The position numbers and the translations under genes are program-made. Source: Euryarchaeota archaeon UBA557 (lineage in GTDB: Archaea; Thermoplasmatota; Poseidoniia; Poseidoniales; Thalassarchaeaceae). From it: DNA of 64,000 bases. The stretch lies in the NCBI GenBank assembly GCA_002503285.1, contig DARI01000009.1, forward strand, positions 1 through 64,000, in the 5' to 3' direction. Below are positions 55,336-64,000 of this stretch, piece after piece. The notes beneath the pieces were generated by a model. That model made no database searches, had not been told where the DNA came from, and saw nothing but the letters and a program-made list of their open reading frames with translations. The first letter of the stretch is position 1. Each line of letters starts with the position of its first letter.

Positions 55336-56487
55336 TCAATAGTGCTCGAAAATAACTTTAGGATCAATATGCGTGACTCTGTGACCATTATCATTTACGA
55401 TACCTATAATTTTACATCCAGATAACCTATTATTTAACCAATTTAGAACTTCTTGAGCATAATTAGGAGATACAGCAAGTACCATTCCAAGGCCCATATT
55501 AAATGTTCTATGCATTTCTTTATTACTAATTGATCCAACTTCTGATATCCACTTGAATTCTGGAGGAATAGGCATGGGCTGAGTGATATTCCAGCCTAAT
55601 GAGTCATGTAATCTTAGTAAATTAGACAAACCACCTCCTGTGATATGTGCCAATGCTTTCAAGTTAGATGAACTACATGGGCCGTCTTCGCCCCTACATG
55701 ATAATATTAAATCAATTATCGGATCTACATAAATTCTAGTGGGATTAAGTAATACTTCTCCAATGCATAAATCACCTGTTGAATTAGGAAATCTTTCAAT
55801 TTCTCTACCTTTATGTGAAGCATCAAATGGAGTAACATCATTAAGTTGTAAACCAGATCTTTCCAACACTGCTCTTACTAAGGTGTATCCGTTAGAATGA
55901 ATGCCACTACTTGGTAAACCAATTAAAACATCATCAACTTTCAGATTTTCACCAGTTATTGCTGCGCCTTTGGGAAACCATCCTAGTGCCGTCCCAGACA
56001 TATCTAATTCATTTACAATCCCAGGTAATGTTGCAGTTTCTCCTCCTGCAAGAGTTATTCTTGATCTTCTACAAGCTTCTGATAATGAGGCACCTAGAAT
56101 TGCATGAACTCCTGGATCAGTTTTTGGAACGGCTATGTAGTCAACAAATGCAAGCGGTTCTGCCCCTACACACAGCAAATCATTGACATTCATAGCTACA
56201 CAATCTATGCCTACTCCCTCCCATCTTCTAATTTCATTAGCTATTTGGAGTTTAGAGCCAACTCCATCAGTTGCTAGCGCAAGTCTCGAATCTCCAAATT
56301 CTATAATCCCTCCAAATCCACCTGGTAAATCTACTGGAGCACCCTTTTGTCCACTTTTTCTCGTGGATGAACTTAGTGCTGAAATTAAACTAGAAACGGC
56401 CAGTCCTTCTGCATCTATGTCTACTCCGCTCGATGCATAATCCATAGGCTTAGACGAATCCACGCCCCGGCGAGTGACTGACATCAT
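55336..56487 (-). CDS. purM: Phosphoribosylformylglycinamidine cyclo-ligase
   Basis: PurM (AIR synthetase) closes the imidazole ring in purine synthesis using ATP. The 383-residue protein has DYASSGVDIDAEG, GIGIDCVAMNVNDLLCVGAEPLAFVDYIA (shown here in part), SSGIHSNGYTLVR and AHITGGGLSNL. Adjacent ATG codons at 56487 and 56484 offer the start. Upstream lies the divergent SBP operon promoter region. Confidence 0.95.
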   Translation of the reverse strand: MMSVTRRGVDSSKPMDYASSGVDIDAEGLAVSSLISALSSSTRKSGQKGAPVDLPGGFGGIIEFGDSRLALATDGVGSKLQIANEIRRWEGVGIDCVAMNVNDLLCVGAEPLAFVDYIAVPKTDPGVHAILGASLSEACRRSRITLAGGETATLPGIVNELDMSGTALGWFPKGAAITGENLKVDDVLIGLPSSGIHSNGYTLVRAVLERSGLQLNDVTPFDASHKGREIERFPNSTGDLCIGEVLLNPTRIYVDPIIDLILSCRGEDGPCSSSNLKALAHITGGGLSNLLRLHDSLGWNITQPMPIPPEFKWISEVGSISNKEMHRTFNMGLGMVLAVSPNYAQEVLNWLNNRLSGCKIIGIVNDNGHRVTHIDPKVIFEHY

Positions 56488-56563
56488 ATCATATTCTCGG
56501 ATTTAGATATCATTTGTAAAAAAGTTAGTTTTTATATGCTATTGCTAACTTAATTTACTATAG

Positions 56564-56637
56564 TATATAAAATATTTAGATGATAGAGTCTATATATGTT
56601 ACACATTCTCGGCCGGCCACGGAGTGTGTTTAACACA
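56564..56637 (+). promoter_or_regulatory. Promoter and 5' hairpin of the Liv-type operon
   Basis: A TATA-like element TATATAAAATA (56564-56574) would place transcription start near 56600. Directly there, ACACATTC (56601-56608) pairs with GAGTGTGT (56622-56629), eight pairs with one G-T, around a GC-rich centre containing GGCCGGCC. The mRNA would start with a hairpin, ending 8 bp before the ATG at 56638. Confidence 0.5.
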
Positions 56638-59600
56638 ATGAATAATAATAAAATAATTGCAATGATGATGACATTGAGTATGCTTGCAGCAGCGTTTGCA
56701 GGATGTCTCGGTGGAGATGATGAAGAAGATGTTGAAGATTGGACATTAATGGTCGCTAGCGACGTTAATGCTGAATTTGTAACATCTGATTGGGACCCAA
56801 TAATTCCCAATTTGAACGCCGCGACTGGAATGTGTGATGCAATTCTTTCGTCTATGACAATAACTGACGCAAGAGAAGAAGTTGTCGATTTCACACGTGC
56901 TTACTACACAAGTGCCCAGGGAGTCATTGGAGCTAGCGGATCTGCTGCTATCACTGATGTTTCCGAGTTGAATATGGCTGGTACTACTGTAGCAGTACAA
57001 TCAGGAACAACTTCTGACCTTTATGCAGCTGATAATCTAGCAGCAGCTACAATTCAAGCATATGCAGACTGGCCATCAGTTATGGCTGCTGTTGCAGATG
57101 GAACAGCGCACTATGCTATTGGTGATGCACCTGTTGTAGCTCTTCAAGGAACATTGTTAACTACTTTCTCACCTGAGAATTTTGGTATAGCAGTTCGTGA
57201 CGAGGCTGATAATGAATTGGAAGATGCTCTTAACGTTGCCATTACTGCTATAGTTGCAAATGGTGAAGAGGCTGCTATCTTTGCTGCTTGGTTCCCAGGC
57301 GATCCAAATACATTAGTGGATACTTCAACTGCTTCAACAGCAACTGCTTATCCAACTCCTACTGAAGGAAGCACACTAACTATGATTTTAGAATCTGGAT
57401 CATTAAAATTCTGCTCAGATACGACATACCCTCCTTTTGAGAGTATAGACTCTAATGGGAATGCTGTTGGTTTCAGTGTAGACATGGGTCATGCAATCGT
57501 TGACGAAATAGCTGAACACTATGCTAATGTAGCAGATACAACTGTTCTAGGATGTACTGACATGGATGCTTCAAACTATGATGCAACTGCTAACCTAGAC
57601 GACGGAAGTTGTATTGAAGATACTATAGTCAAAATTGGTTTCTTGAATCCTATCACAGGAGGAATATCACAATTCGCTCCTGCATTTACATATGCAGCAG
57701 CAGCAGCAGCTAGTGACTTGAATACAAATAATGACGGATATACTTTTGAAATTGTTACAGCAGATTCAGGATGCGATGGTACAGTAGCAGCAGCAGCAGC
57801 TCAAACATTAATTGATGCTGGCGTAGTTGCAGTAGCCGGAGCAGCATGTTCTGGTGCTTCAATGGCAGCAAATGCAGTACTTTCTGCAGCCGGAGTTCCA
57901 ATGATCTCCTATGCAAGTACAAGCCCATCATTAACTGACTCAACTGCATACCCTCATTTCTATCGTGTAGTTCCTAGTGATGCAATCCAAGGCCAAGCAA
58001 TGAACGCTATGGTTGCTTCAACAGGAGTTACAAATCCTGCTTTAATCCATATGACTAACTCCTATGGTGCAGGTCTAGCCGATTCATTTGAATCAAATTG
58101 GGGTACAGAAAATCTATGTACAAAGATAGGATATGATGAAACTGCAACTTCTGATTTCTCAGGAGCAGTTCTAGCAGTTGTTGACGCTGGATGCGATTCA
58201 GTAGTTCTAGCATCTTATTCTACAGATGGTGCAATGATTATCGAAACTATGGCAGTTATGGGGGCAACTCTTCCTATATTTGGTGCTGATGGTATCGCTG
58301 GTGAAGCAGCATTAAACGATTATACAGAATCTGCAGTAGCTAACGGTGTTATGGCAACTAAGCCAAAAGCAGCAGTTGGCGCAGGTACTTTCTCTGCAGA
58401 TTGTGCAGCAGATACAGTATGTTCAGCTGGTATATACCAATCTGAAGTATATGATTCAGTTATGATGATTGGAGCAGCTGCTTTGATGGAAGATGGTGCA
58501 AATATGGGTATGCATATTCCTATGGTTGCAACTGCTTCAAGTCCATATGCCGGTGCAAGTGGATCTCATCAATTCTTAGAAAATGGTGATGTTGCTGGTG
58601 CAGGTTACGATGTGTGTATGTTCGCTCACGTACCAACATACGGCGATTACTTCAATTGTCAAATGGTATGGACTGCAACTGGTGGCCTCGAAGCAGCATC
58701 ATTCATGGGACAAACCGTTAAGATTGGTTTCTTGAATGATGCAACTGGAGCTATCGCAGTGTATGCAGATGGTTTCGTAGCAGCATCTCAAATTGCTCTT
58801 CAAATTGCAAATACTATCGGATGGAACAGTATGGTTCAATTCGAACTAGTTTACGCTGATTCCGGTTGTGATGGAACAGCAGGCGGTACTGCAGCTCAAT
58901 CATTAATTGATGCAGGTGTAGTTGGTGTAGTTGGAGCAGCATGCTCCGGTGCAACAATGGGTGCTAATGCAGTATTATCTGCAGTAGGAATCCCAATGAT
59001 CTCCTATGCAAGCACGAGCCCAGCATTAACTGATGCGACTGCTTACCCTGATTTCTTCCGTGTTGTGCCAAGCGATGCCCTACAAGGCCAAGCTCTCAAT
59101 GCAGTAGTTGCAGCTGACATGCCAGCAGATGAAACAGTAGCTCTAGTCCACATGACTAACAGCTATGGTTCCGGATTAGCTGATTCTTTTGCTGCTGCTT
59201 ATACAGCATCTGGTAACACACTATGTACACAAATCGGATATGAAGAGACTGCTACTGATTTCCAGTCAGCTGTAGCAGCTGTTATGGAAAACGGATGTAC
59301 TTCAGTTGTATTAGTATCATATGCTGCCGATGGTGCAATGATAGTTGATGAGATGGCTCTCCAAGGATTCACTGGTCAAATTTATGGTGGAGATGGAGTT
59401 GCTGAAGAAGGACTAGCAGCAGATGCAACATCCACTGTTAATGGAATTATCGCAACTAAACCATCATCAGGAACTATGGGTACAGTTGGATATGTATTCG
59501 CAAGTCTATGTGGTGCAAATGAAGCATGTGCTGGTGGTATCTATACTGCTGAAGCATTTGATTCAGTTGTAGTAATGGCTTTATCGGCATTCGCACAGAT

Positions 59601-59811
59601 GGCATCACCAGGTGCATCTCTAAGCCAAGTTATTATGGCTACAGGACAAGGCGTCGAAGGTGCTAGTGGAGATATTACTTTCCTAGCAAACGGAGATGTA
59701 CCAGGAGCAGGATATTGTGTAGGTGTTTTCACTGAATCTGCAGATGCAGTTTCATTTGATTGCACACGTACATGGGACCCAGCAAATGGTCTAGTAGATG
59801 TTACAGCTTAA
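56638..59811 (+). CDS. Chimeric lipoprotein: polar-amino-acid and tandem LivJ-type binding domains
   Basis: A 1057-residue lipoprotein (lipobox FAGC, Cys23). Residues about 40-225 match the C-terminal two thirds of a polar amino-acid binding protein (SBP family 3): SDWDPIIPNL, ILSSMTITDAREEVVDFTRAYY, AVQSGTTSDLYA. The missing N-terminal part (LKFCSDTTYPPFESIDSNG, GFSVDMGHAI) appears later, about residues 255-300, so the domain looks circularly permuted or rebuilt from two copies. A GCTD...NYD...DDGSC motif (305-325) follows. Then two LivJ-like domains (about 331-688 and 694-1050) are near-duplicates. It is the binding component of the following LivHM/LivG importer. Confidence 0.88.
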   Translation: MNNNKIIAMMMTLSMLAAAFAGCLGGDDEEDVEDWTLMVASDVNAEFVTSDWDPIIPNLNAATGMCDAILSSMTITDAREEVVDFTRAYYTSAQGVIGASGSAAITDVSELNMAGTTVAVQSGTTSDLYAADNLAAATIQAYADWPSVMAAVADGTAHYAIGDAPVVALQGTLLTTFSPENFGIAVRDEADNELEDALNVAITAIVANGEEAAIFAAWFPGDPNTLVDTSTASTATAYPTPTEGSTLTMILESGSLKFCSDTTYPPFESIDSNGNAVGFSVDMGHAIVDEIAEHYANVADTTVLGCTDMDASNYDATANLDDGSCIEDTIVKIGFLNPITGGISQFAPAFTYAAAAAASDLNTNNDGYTFEIVTADSGCDGTVAAAAAQTLIDAGVVAVAGAACSGASMAANAVLSAAGVPMISYASTSPSLTDSTAYPHFYRVVPSDAIQGQAMNAMVASTGVTNPALIHMTNSYGAGLADSFESNWGTENLCTKIGYDETATSDFSGAVLAVVDAGCDSVVLASYSTDGAMIIETMAVMGATLPIFGADGIAGEAALNDYTESAVANGVMATKPKAAVGAGTFSADCAADTVCSAGIYQSEVYDSVMMIGAAALMEDGANMGMHIPMVATASSPYAGASGSHQFLENGDVAGAGYDVCMFAHVPTYGDYFNCQMVWTATGGLEAASFMGQTVKIGFLNDATGAIAVYADGFVAASQIALQIANTIGWNSMVQFELVYADSGCDGTAGGTAAQSLIDAGVVGVVGAACSGATMGANAVLSAVGIPMISYASTSPALTDATAYPDFFRVVPSDALQGQALNAVVAADMPADETVALVHMTNSYGSGLADSFAAAYTASGNTLCTQIGYEETATDFQSAVAAVMENGCTSVVLVSYAADGAMIVDEMALQGFTGQIYGGDGVAEEGLAADATSTVNGIIATKPSSGTMGTVGYVFASLCGANEACAGGIYTAEAFDSVVVMALSAFAQMASPGASLSQVIMATGQGVEGASGDITFLANGDVPGAGYCVGVFTESADAVSFDCTRTWDPANGLVDVTA

Positions 59812-59830
59812 TTAAGAAATATTTTCTTAA
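59812..59830. repeat. AT-rich inverted repeat after SBP gene
   Basis: TTAAGAAA (59812-59819) and TTTCTTAA (59823-59830) form an 8-bp AT stem with a TAT loop just after the SBP stop codon. It is weak and may only be a component of the region before the 12-bp hairpin. Confidence 0.35.
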
Positions 59831-59848
59831 ATATTCTGTATACGTAAA

Positions 59849-59877
59849 GCAGTATGGCGGTTTTTCCGCCATACTGC
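59849..59877 (+). terminator. 12-bp perfect hairpin between SBP and permease genes
   Basis: GCAGTATGGCGG (59849-59860) and CCGCCATACTGC (59866-59877) are exact reverse complements around a TTTTT loop. It lies between the binding protein and the permease of one operon. It is likely an attenuator or mRNA stabiliser that lets the binding protein be made in excess, as in bacterial importer operons. Confidence 0.7.
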
Positions 59878-59916
59878 CCTAATCTTTTTCAAAGTAATAT
59901 ATTGGTGTCACAAATA

Positions 59917-62900
59917 ATGGATGCACCCCTTGACTCTATTCTTTCAAAGTTTGAGTCTTCTAAAAATAATCTCATTTCACCTCGTGGATCAAAAAGGCTA
60001 TTAATTGCTTTAATAATATTTTTTGATGCAATTGTTCTTGGACTAATATTTCAGTGGGGATTTCTTAATATAATTGACAAATTACTTGCAAATAAATTAC
60101 CAAATGATTTTGTGTGGTTAATGCAATTATTAGAATCACTGTCAGCAGGTTTTCTAGTAATAAAAATATTTTTTGATGATTTGGAGCCAAATATTTTAAG
60201 AAATATATTAATATTCACTTCACCTTTATTTATGTTGTTTGTGATTGGAATCACACTCGATTCTTTACTAAAAGGGCTCGACACCAGGGCAACAGTCACT
60301 TTAGACTTAATTTCTATTAGTACAGGAACTCTGACATGGGCTTCTACTTACCTAGCAATCGCAACTGGGTTAACTTTAACTTACAAAGTCCAAAGATATG
60401 GAAATTTTGCACAATCTGAATTCTTTATGATTGGCATGTATCTAGCAATGATTATGGTTTGGAGCGACTTTTATTATCCATTATATGATGCCCCAAAAGA
60501 CGGAGTATTAGTCTATTCATTACTCTTATGGACAATGATAGGGGCATTCGTATTAACAGGAATTGCGGGCATAATTATTGATCGTGTAGTTTATCGAGGT
60601 TTTCGAAAAGAAAAAGCTTCACCACAAGTGATGATGATTGCCTCATTAGGTGTAGCATTAATTTTAAGGGCCCTAACATATCTTCGCTTTGGTGCATCTA
60701 GAAATATGTTTGAACCCGATGCAGATTGGAGAGTATCTACTTTAAGGTGGAAATTACCTACCACTAAATTTCGTTTCAATCTTGGAGAACGTAACTTAAC
60801 TGATGGTAAAACATATACTCATTTTACCTGTGAAGAGACTGGTTTAGATCCTACTACCGGAGAACCAATATTAACACGAATAATAAGTGAAATATCAAGG
60901 CCTTTATTAGAAATATACAATAAAAATACTGATTGTATAACAGGTGCAACAACAAATTATGCGTATTTCAAAGGAATAGTACCTCTGGTAATATTTGCTA
61001 GTGTTATATTACTATTTTTATTCTTGAATAAATCAAGATTGGGTAGGCGCATGAGGGCTGTAGCTGATAACCCTGAATTAGCAGCTAGTAGTGGAATAAA
61101 TGTAGAAAGAATTCAATTAACAAGCGCATTCCTATCGGCTGGAATCTCTGGATTAGGTGGGGCGATATTCGCAATTACTCTAAGATTCAATCCAGAAACA
61201 GCATTTACTCTCCTACTTCCTTCTTTTGCAGTAATTGTTCTAGGTACAATAGGTTCACTATCAGGTGCAATTATAGCTTCTTTAATTGTAGGATTTGTAC
61301 GTGCACTTTCATCACCAATTTTGATTGGTATTGGACTGCCATTGGGGCGCTCAAATTACACTGCATTAGATGGAGTAATGCCATTTATTTTCTTGGTTGC
61401 AGTACTAATGATACTTCCAGAAGGTATTGGAGATGCTTATGAGAAGTGGAAAATAGATAGATTGAGGGCAAGAAGAGAAAAAAATACAAAACCTTCCAAA
61501 ATAATCTATACATTATTGGCCCTATTTCCATTAACAGGTATTTTTGGTATCCATCATTGGTACAACAATAGGTCTGATAAAACTCAAATTGTATCATCTA
61601 TAACCTTAGGTGCGTTCATTTATCATAAAATTGCAGGTTTTATTGGTAAACAATCGTTCGCAAATGGTTCATGCTCTGATGCATGTTTAAACGACCCAAA
61701 TACAGAAACAAATTTAGATCTTATCACCGGTACCGATGGCATACTTCAGGCCTCAGATTCTCCCTACTTTGTTGACAATGTATCTGATATTGATTTATCC
61801 TGGTTTGAACTAATGCAAACAGAGTTATTGTTTGTAGATACTATTATGAATATAGATTCCTTAATTTGGCCATTAATTCCAATAATTATGTCGATTATAG
61901 CCATATATCAGGGTATTAATTTATATTTAGATGGTAAATTATCAAATTTTATATCATTAAAAAATCATTCCTTTTCAAATATTCTCAAATCAATATTTGG
62001 TAACAATTCAGAAGATAATAAATCATCTATTGCTCAATCTCTTAAGCAAATAAAATTCACGTTTACTAATGTTAAATTACGTTGGGGGGAATTAAATCGT
62101 CAGCATGAAACAATTCTTAAGAATCTTACAGTAAAAATAAAATCTTTCATATCTTCTGAAAAAATACCTCCAATCAAAGATTATATTCCTAAATCCATAA
62201 CACCGATGTATGGCAGAGAAAGTCCAAAAGGGTCTTGGATGGCATTCGCAATCTTAATGATTATATTATTGTCATTTTTATATTGGTTACCTATTGCAGA
62301 TAATCCTAATTTCTCATGGAATTATCTTAAAATCGGCCAAGTATCTAACTCAATAATTGTTGCTTCAATATTTATTTTAATGGCCTTTTCACTTAACCTT
62401 CATACTGGAATAACTGGAATGACTAATTTTGGAGTTATTTTCTTTGTTGCTGTTGGCGCAATAAGTGTGGGAATTCTAACAGCACCAACTGACGTACATG
62501 GCTACGGATGGGGCATATTACCTGCTACAATTATGGGGATGTTACTTGCTGCTGCTTGCGGCTGGGCATTAGCATACCCCACTGCTCGATTGAGAATGGA
62601 TTACTTCGCTATTGTAACCATTTCTCTAGGGGAAATACTACGTGTATTATTAGCTGGAGAACCATTACTAAGAGTTGGAACTGTTGGATCTGCAATAGGC
62701 ATAAATCATTATCCTTTGCCACTTAAACAATTATGGTTTTGTGGCCGGGGAGTTGATATTGGGCCAACTTCTAATTATATTAGTGCAGATGCCTGTAGAA
62801 ACGACACTACTCTTTTGGGGCCAGCTGATAAAATAGGGGAAATACTAAATCTTGGAGAACCCGCTCCATATTCATTTTTATTAGCAATAATGAGTATTAT

Positions 62901-63624
62901 TTCTGTTATATTGGTATGGCGTTTGCTTGAAACTATCTTATCATCACCTTGGGGTAGAATTTTGAAATCAATAAGAGAAGATGAGGATGTTGCACAACAT
63001 CATGGTCATGATGTACTCACTCACAAGGCCGCAAGCCTTGCATTGGGGGCTGCGATTGCAGGATTGGCAGGTGCGCTCTGGGCATGGAAACTAACCGGTT
63101 TTGAACCATCATTCATGTCTCCTGCTAGATCGACATTCTTGGTCTGGGCAGCATTCATAATTGGAGGTGCTGCAAATAATAAGGGAATGATAATTGGTGC
63201 ACTAATGTATGCTTTAATGGAATCCGTATTCAATGTTTTAGTTGCGGGCCAAGGCTCGCCAGATTTACCTCTACACGCTACCGCAGATAGAATAGATAGA
63301 TTATTCGAATGGCTAGTAGTAAATCAATGGGATGCAGCTCAAATATTCTTGATAATAACTCTGATAGGCTTCATAATCCGTAGTAGGAATATTACTGAAA
63401 TAGGTCTTTCTGGTGCATTTATTTTTATTATGACATTTGTATTATTTGGGCAGAGATCCATTGATGAGTCATTCAGCACAGGCATTATTCAAGCAAATAT
63501 GGCATATGTGAAGTTATTGTTAATTGGATTAGTAATGTTACTATCGTTGAAATTAAATCCAAAAGGATTACTTCCTGAAGTTCCATTTAGGCCGGATAGA
63601 GAATCTAGGGAGGACATTCAATGA
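59917..63624 (+). CDS. LivH-LivM fusion permease
   Basis: A 1235-residue integral membrane protein. Residues about 130-515 match LivH (GLTLTYKVQRYGNFAQSEFF, RRMRAVADNPELAASSGI), and about 795-1220 match LivM (AFSLNLHTGITGMTNFG, LRMDYFAIVTISLGEILRVL, RILKSIREDEDVAQHHG). Between them (about 515-795) is a hydrophilic and membrane segment with a TM2-like LTGIFGIHHWY (residues about 538-548). LivH and LivM are normally separate. ATG at 59917; a GTG-free longer frame starts earlier but includes hairpin sequence. It couples to livG by an ATGA overlap. Confidence 0.9.
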   Translation: MDAPLDSILSKFESSKNNLISPRGSKRLLIALIIFFDAIVLGLIFQWGFLNIIDKLLANKLPNDFVWLMQLLESLSAGFLVIKIFFDDLEPNILRNILIFTSPLFMLFVIGITLDSLLKGLDTRATVTLDLISISTGTLTWASTYLAIATGLTLTYKVQRYGNFAQSEFFMIGMYLAMIMVWSDFYYPLYDAPKDGVLVYSLLLWTMIGAFVLTGIAGIIIDRVVYRGFRKEKASPQVMMIASLGVALILRALTYLRFGASRNMFEPDADWRVSTLRWKLPTTKFRFNLGERNLTDGKTYTHFTCEETGLDPTTGEPILTRIISEISRPLLEIYNKNTDCITGATTNYAYFKGIVPLVIFASVILLFLFLNKSRLGRRMRAVADNPELAASSGINVERIQLTSAFLSAGISGLGGAIFAITLRFNPETAFTLLLPSFAVIVLGTIGSLSGAIIASLIVGFVRALSSPILIGIGLPLGRSNYTALDGVMPFIFLVAVLMILPEGIGDAYEKWKIDRLRARREKNTKPSKIIYTLLALFPLTGIFGIHHWYNNRSDKTQIVSSITLGAFIYHKIAGFIGKQSFANGSCSDACLNDPNTETNLDLITGTDGILQASDSPYFVDNVSDIDLSWFELMQTELLFVDTIMNIDSLIWPLIPIIMSIIAIYQGINLYLDGKLSNFISLKNHSFSNILKSIFGNNSEDNKSSIAQSLKQIKFTFTNVKLRWGELNRQHETILKNLTVKIKSFISSEKIPPIKDYIPKSITPMYGRESPKGSWMAFAILMIILLSFLYWLPIADNPNFSWNYLKIGQVSNSIIVASIFILMAFSLNLHTGITGMTNFGVIFFVAVGAISVGILTAPTDVHGYGWGILPATIMGMLLAAACGWALAYPTARLRMDYFAIVTISLGEILRVLLAGEPLLRVGTVGSAIGINHYPLPLKQLWFCGRGVDIGPTSNYISADACRNDTTLLGPADKIGEILNLGEPAPYSFLLAIMSIISVILVWRLLETILSSPWGRILKSIREDEDVAQHHGHDVLTHKAASLALGAAIAGLAGALWAWKLTGFEPSFMSPARSTFLVWAAFIIGGAANNKGMIIGALMYALMESVFNVLVAGQGSPDLPLHATADRIDRLFEWLVVNQWDAAQIFLIITLIGFIIRSRNITEIGLSGAFIFIMTFVLFGQRSIDESFSTGIIQANMAYVKLLLIGLVMLLSLKLNPKGLLPEVPFRPDRESREDIQ

Positions 63625-64000
63625 ATTCAGAATCTCAAGATAATACTATTTTGAAAGTAACAAATCTTCGTAAAGAATTCGGAGGACTGATTGCTGTTAA
63701 AGATGTATCCTTTGAAATTAAAAAAGGTGAATTTATAGGTTTAATAGGTCCCAATGGATGTGGTAAATCTACAACCTTTAATTGTATTAGTGGTCTTCTG
63801 AACCAGACCTCTGGAAAAGTAGAAATTTATGGCACCGATGTCTCAAAAATGAGACCAGATCAAATACATGGATTAGGCATGACTAGGACTTTCCAACATA
63901 CTAGGTTGTGGCGTAAGATGACCGTACTTGAAAATCTATTAGTCCCACCTCGTAAACAATTCTCTCCAAATATATTAAAATCCTTATTGATGCCAAATAA
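63621..64000 (+). CDS. livG: LivG-type ABC transporter ATPase (partial)
   Basis: The first 126 codons of an ABC ATPase, cut by the window end. Walker A GPNGCGKST and the Q-loop in TRTFQHTRLW are visible, with the LivG-like N terminus (VTNLRKEFGGLIAVKDVSFEI). ATG overlaps the permease stop in ATGA. The rest, including the signature and Walker B motifs, lies outside the window. Confidence 0.93.
   Translation, partial: MNSESQDNTILKVTNLRKEFGGLIAVKDVSFEIKKGEFIGLIGPNGCGKSTTFNCISGLLNQTSGKVEIYGTDVSKMRPDQIHGLGMTRTFQHTRLWRKMTVLENLLVPPRKQFSPNILKSLLMPN

Noticed and set aside
57700..57800. GCA triplet runs in the SBP gene
   Set aside because: They encode Ala stretches in the LivJ-like domain and do not form an independent repeat array.

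Overview
This 64 kb window is AT-rich (low GC by eye) and gene-dense, with short spacers, frequent 1-12 bp overlaps and genes on both strands. It is archaeal: it carries the eL18-uL13-uS9-RpoN cluster, an archaeal DnaG, a group II chaperonin, a KH-domain PilT-type ATPase, Trm1, two PAC2-family proteins, deoxyhypusine synthase and four tRNAs with encoded CCA. Several typically bacterial genes are mixed in: NAD-dependent DNA ligase, pyruvoyl-type PanD, NfuA, GcvH, DUF2061 and a Liv-type amino-acid importer. Large DxDNDG calcium-repeat surface proteins, PKD lipoproteins and Cys motifs of the NYD/DDGSC type also occur. Together these suggest a planktonic marine euryarchaeon of the Marine Group II (Poseidoniales) or Marine Group III type. 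The lineage is inference from gene content only; no marker phylogeny was run.

Layout. 1-8.7 kb: tRNA-Leu, MOSC protein, KH/PilT ATPase, chaperonin, purH, DUF454 protein, purN, mobA and a small minus-strand cluster with a TerB-like protein. 8.7-20.9 kb: dnaG behind a structured leader, a TPR membrane protein, a redoxin, an Lrp regulator, enolase, a speD/deoxyhypusine synthase pair, an aminotransferase, tRNA-Cys, a GNAT protein, RNase HI, gcvH and a THEP1-type NTPase. 21-29 kb: an Eco57I/PglX-like methylase with an altered motif IV and a coiled-coil partner, a LeuB-type dehydrogenase, a GDPD-like protein, an orphan PhnD-like binding protein, a PQQ-type sugar dehydrogenase lipoprotein and panD. 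29.2-37.2 kb: one giant surface protein of 2679 residues. 37.3-39 kb: ribosomal/RpoN operon and tRNA-Pro. 39-45.7 kb: ligA, PAC2 protein, Fe-S RecB-like nuclease, DnaQ-like exonuclease, PKD lipoprotein, tRNA-Arg. 45.8-56.5 kb: Cys-rich secreted protein, membrane winged-helix pair, NUDIX, CDP-alcohol phosphotransferase, SDR, thioesterase, pentapeptide protein, second PAC2, nfuA, moaA, trm1, purM. 56.6-64 kb: a Liv-type ABC importer operon, cut by the window end.

Pathways. Purine synthesis is represented by scattered purH, purN and purM. Molybdenum cofactor genes are moaA and mobA plus a MOSC protein. The speD/dhs pair points to the hypusine/polyamine route. The 3' end holds the most unusual architecture: a lipoprotein that joins rearranged polar-amino-acid-binding segments to two tandem LivJ-like domains, followed by a 12-bp perfect hairpin, a LivH-LivM fusion permease and livG. 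Its mRNA is also predicted to begin with a hairpin.
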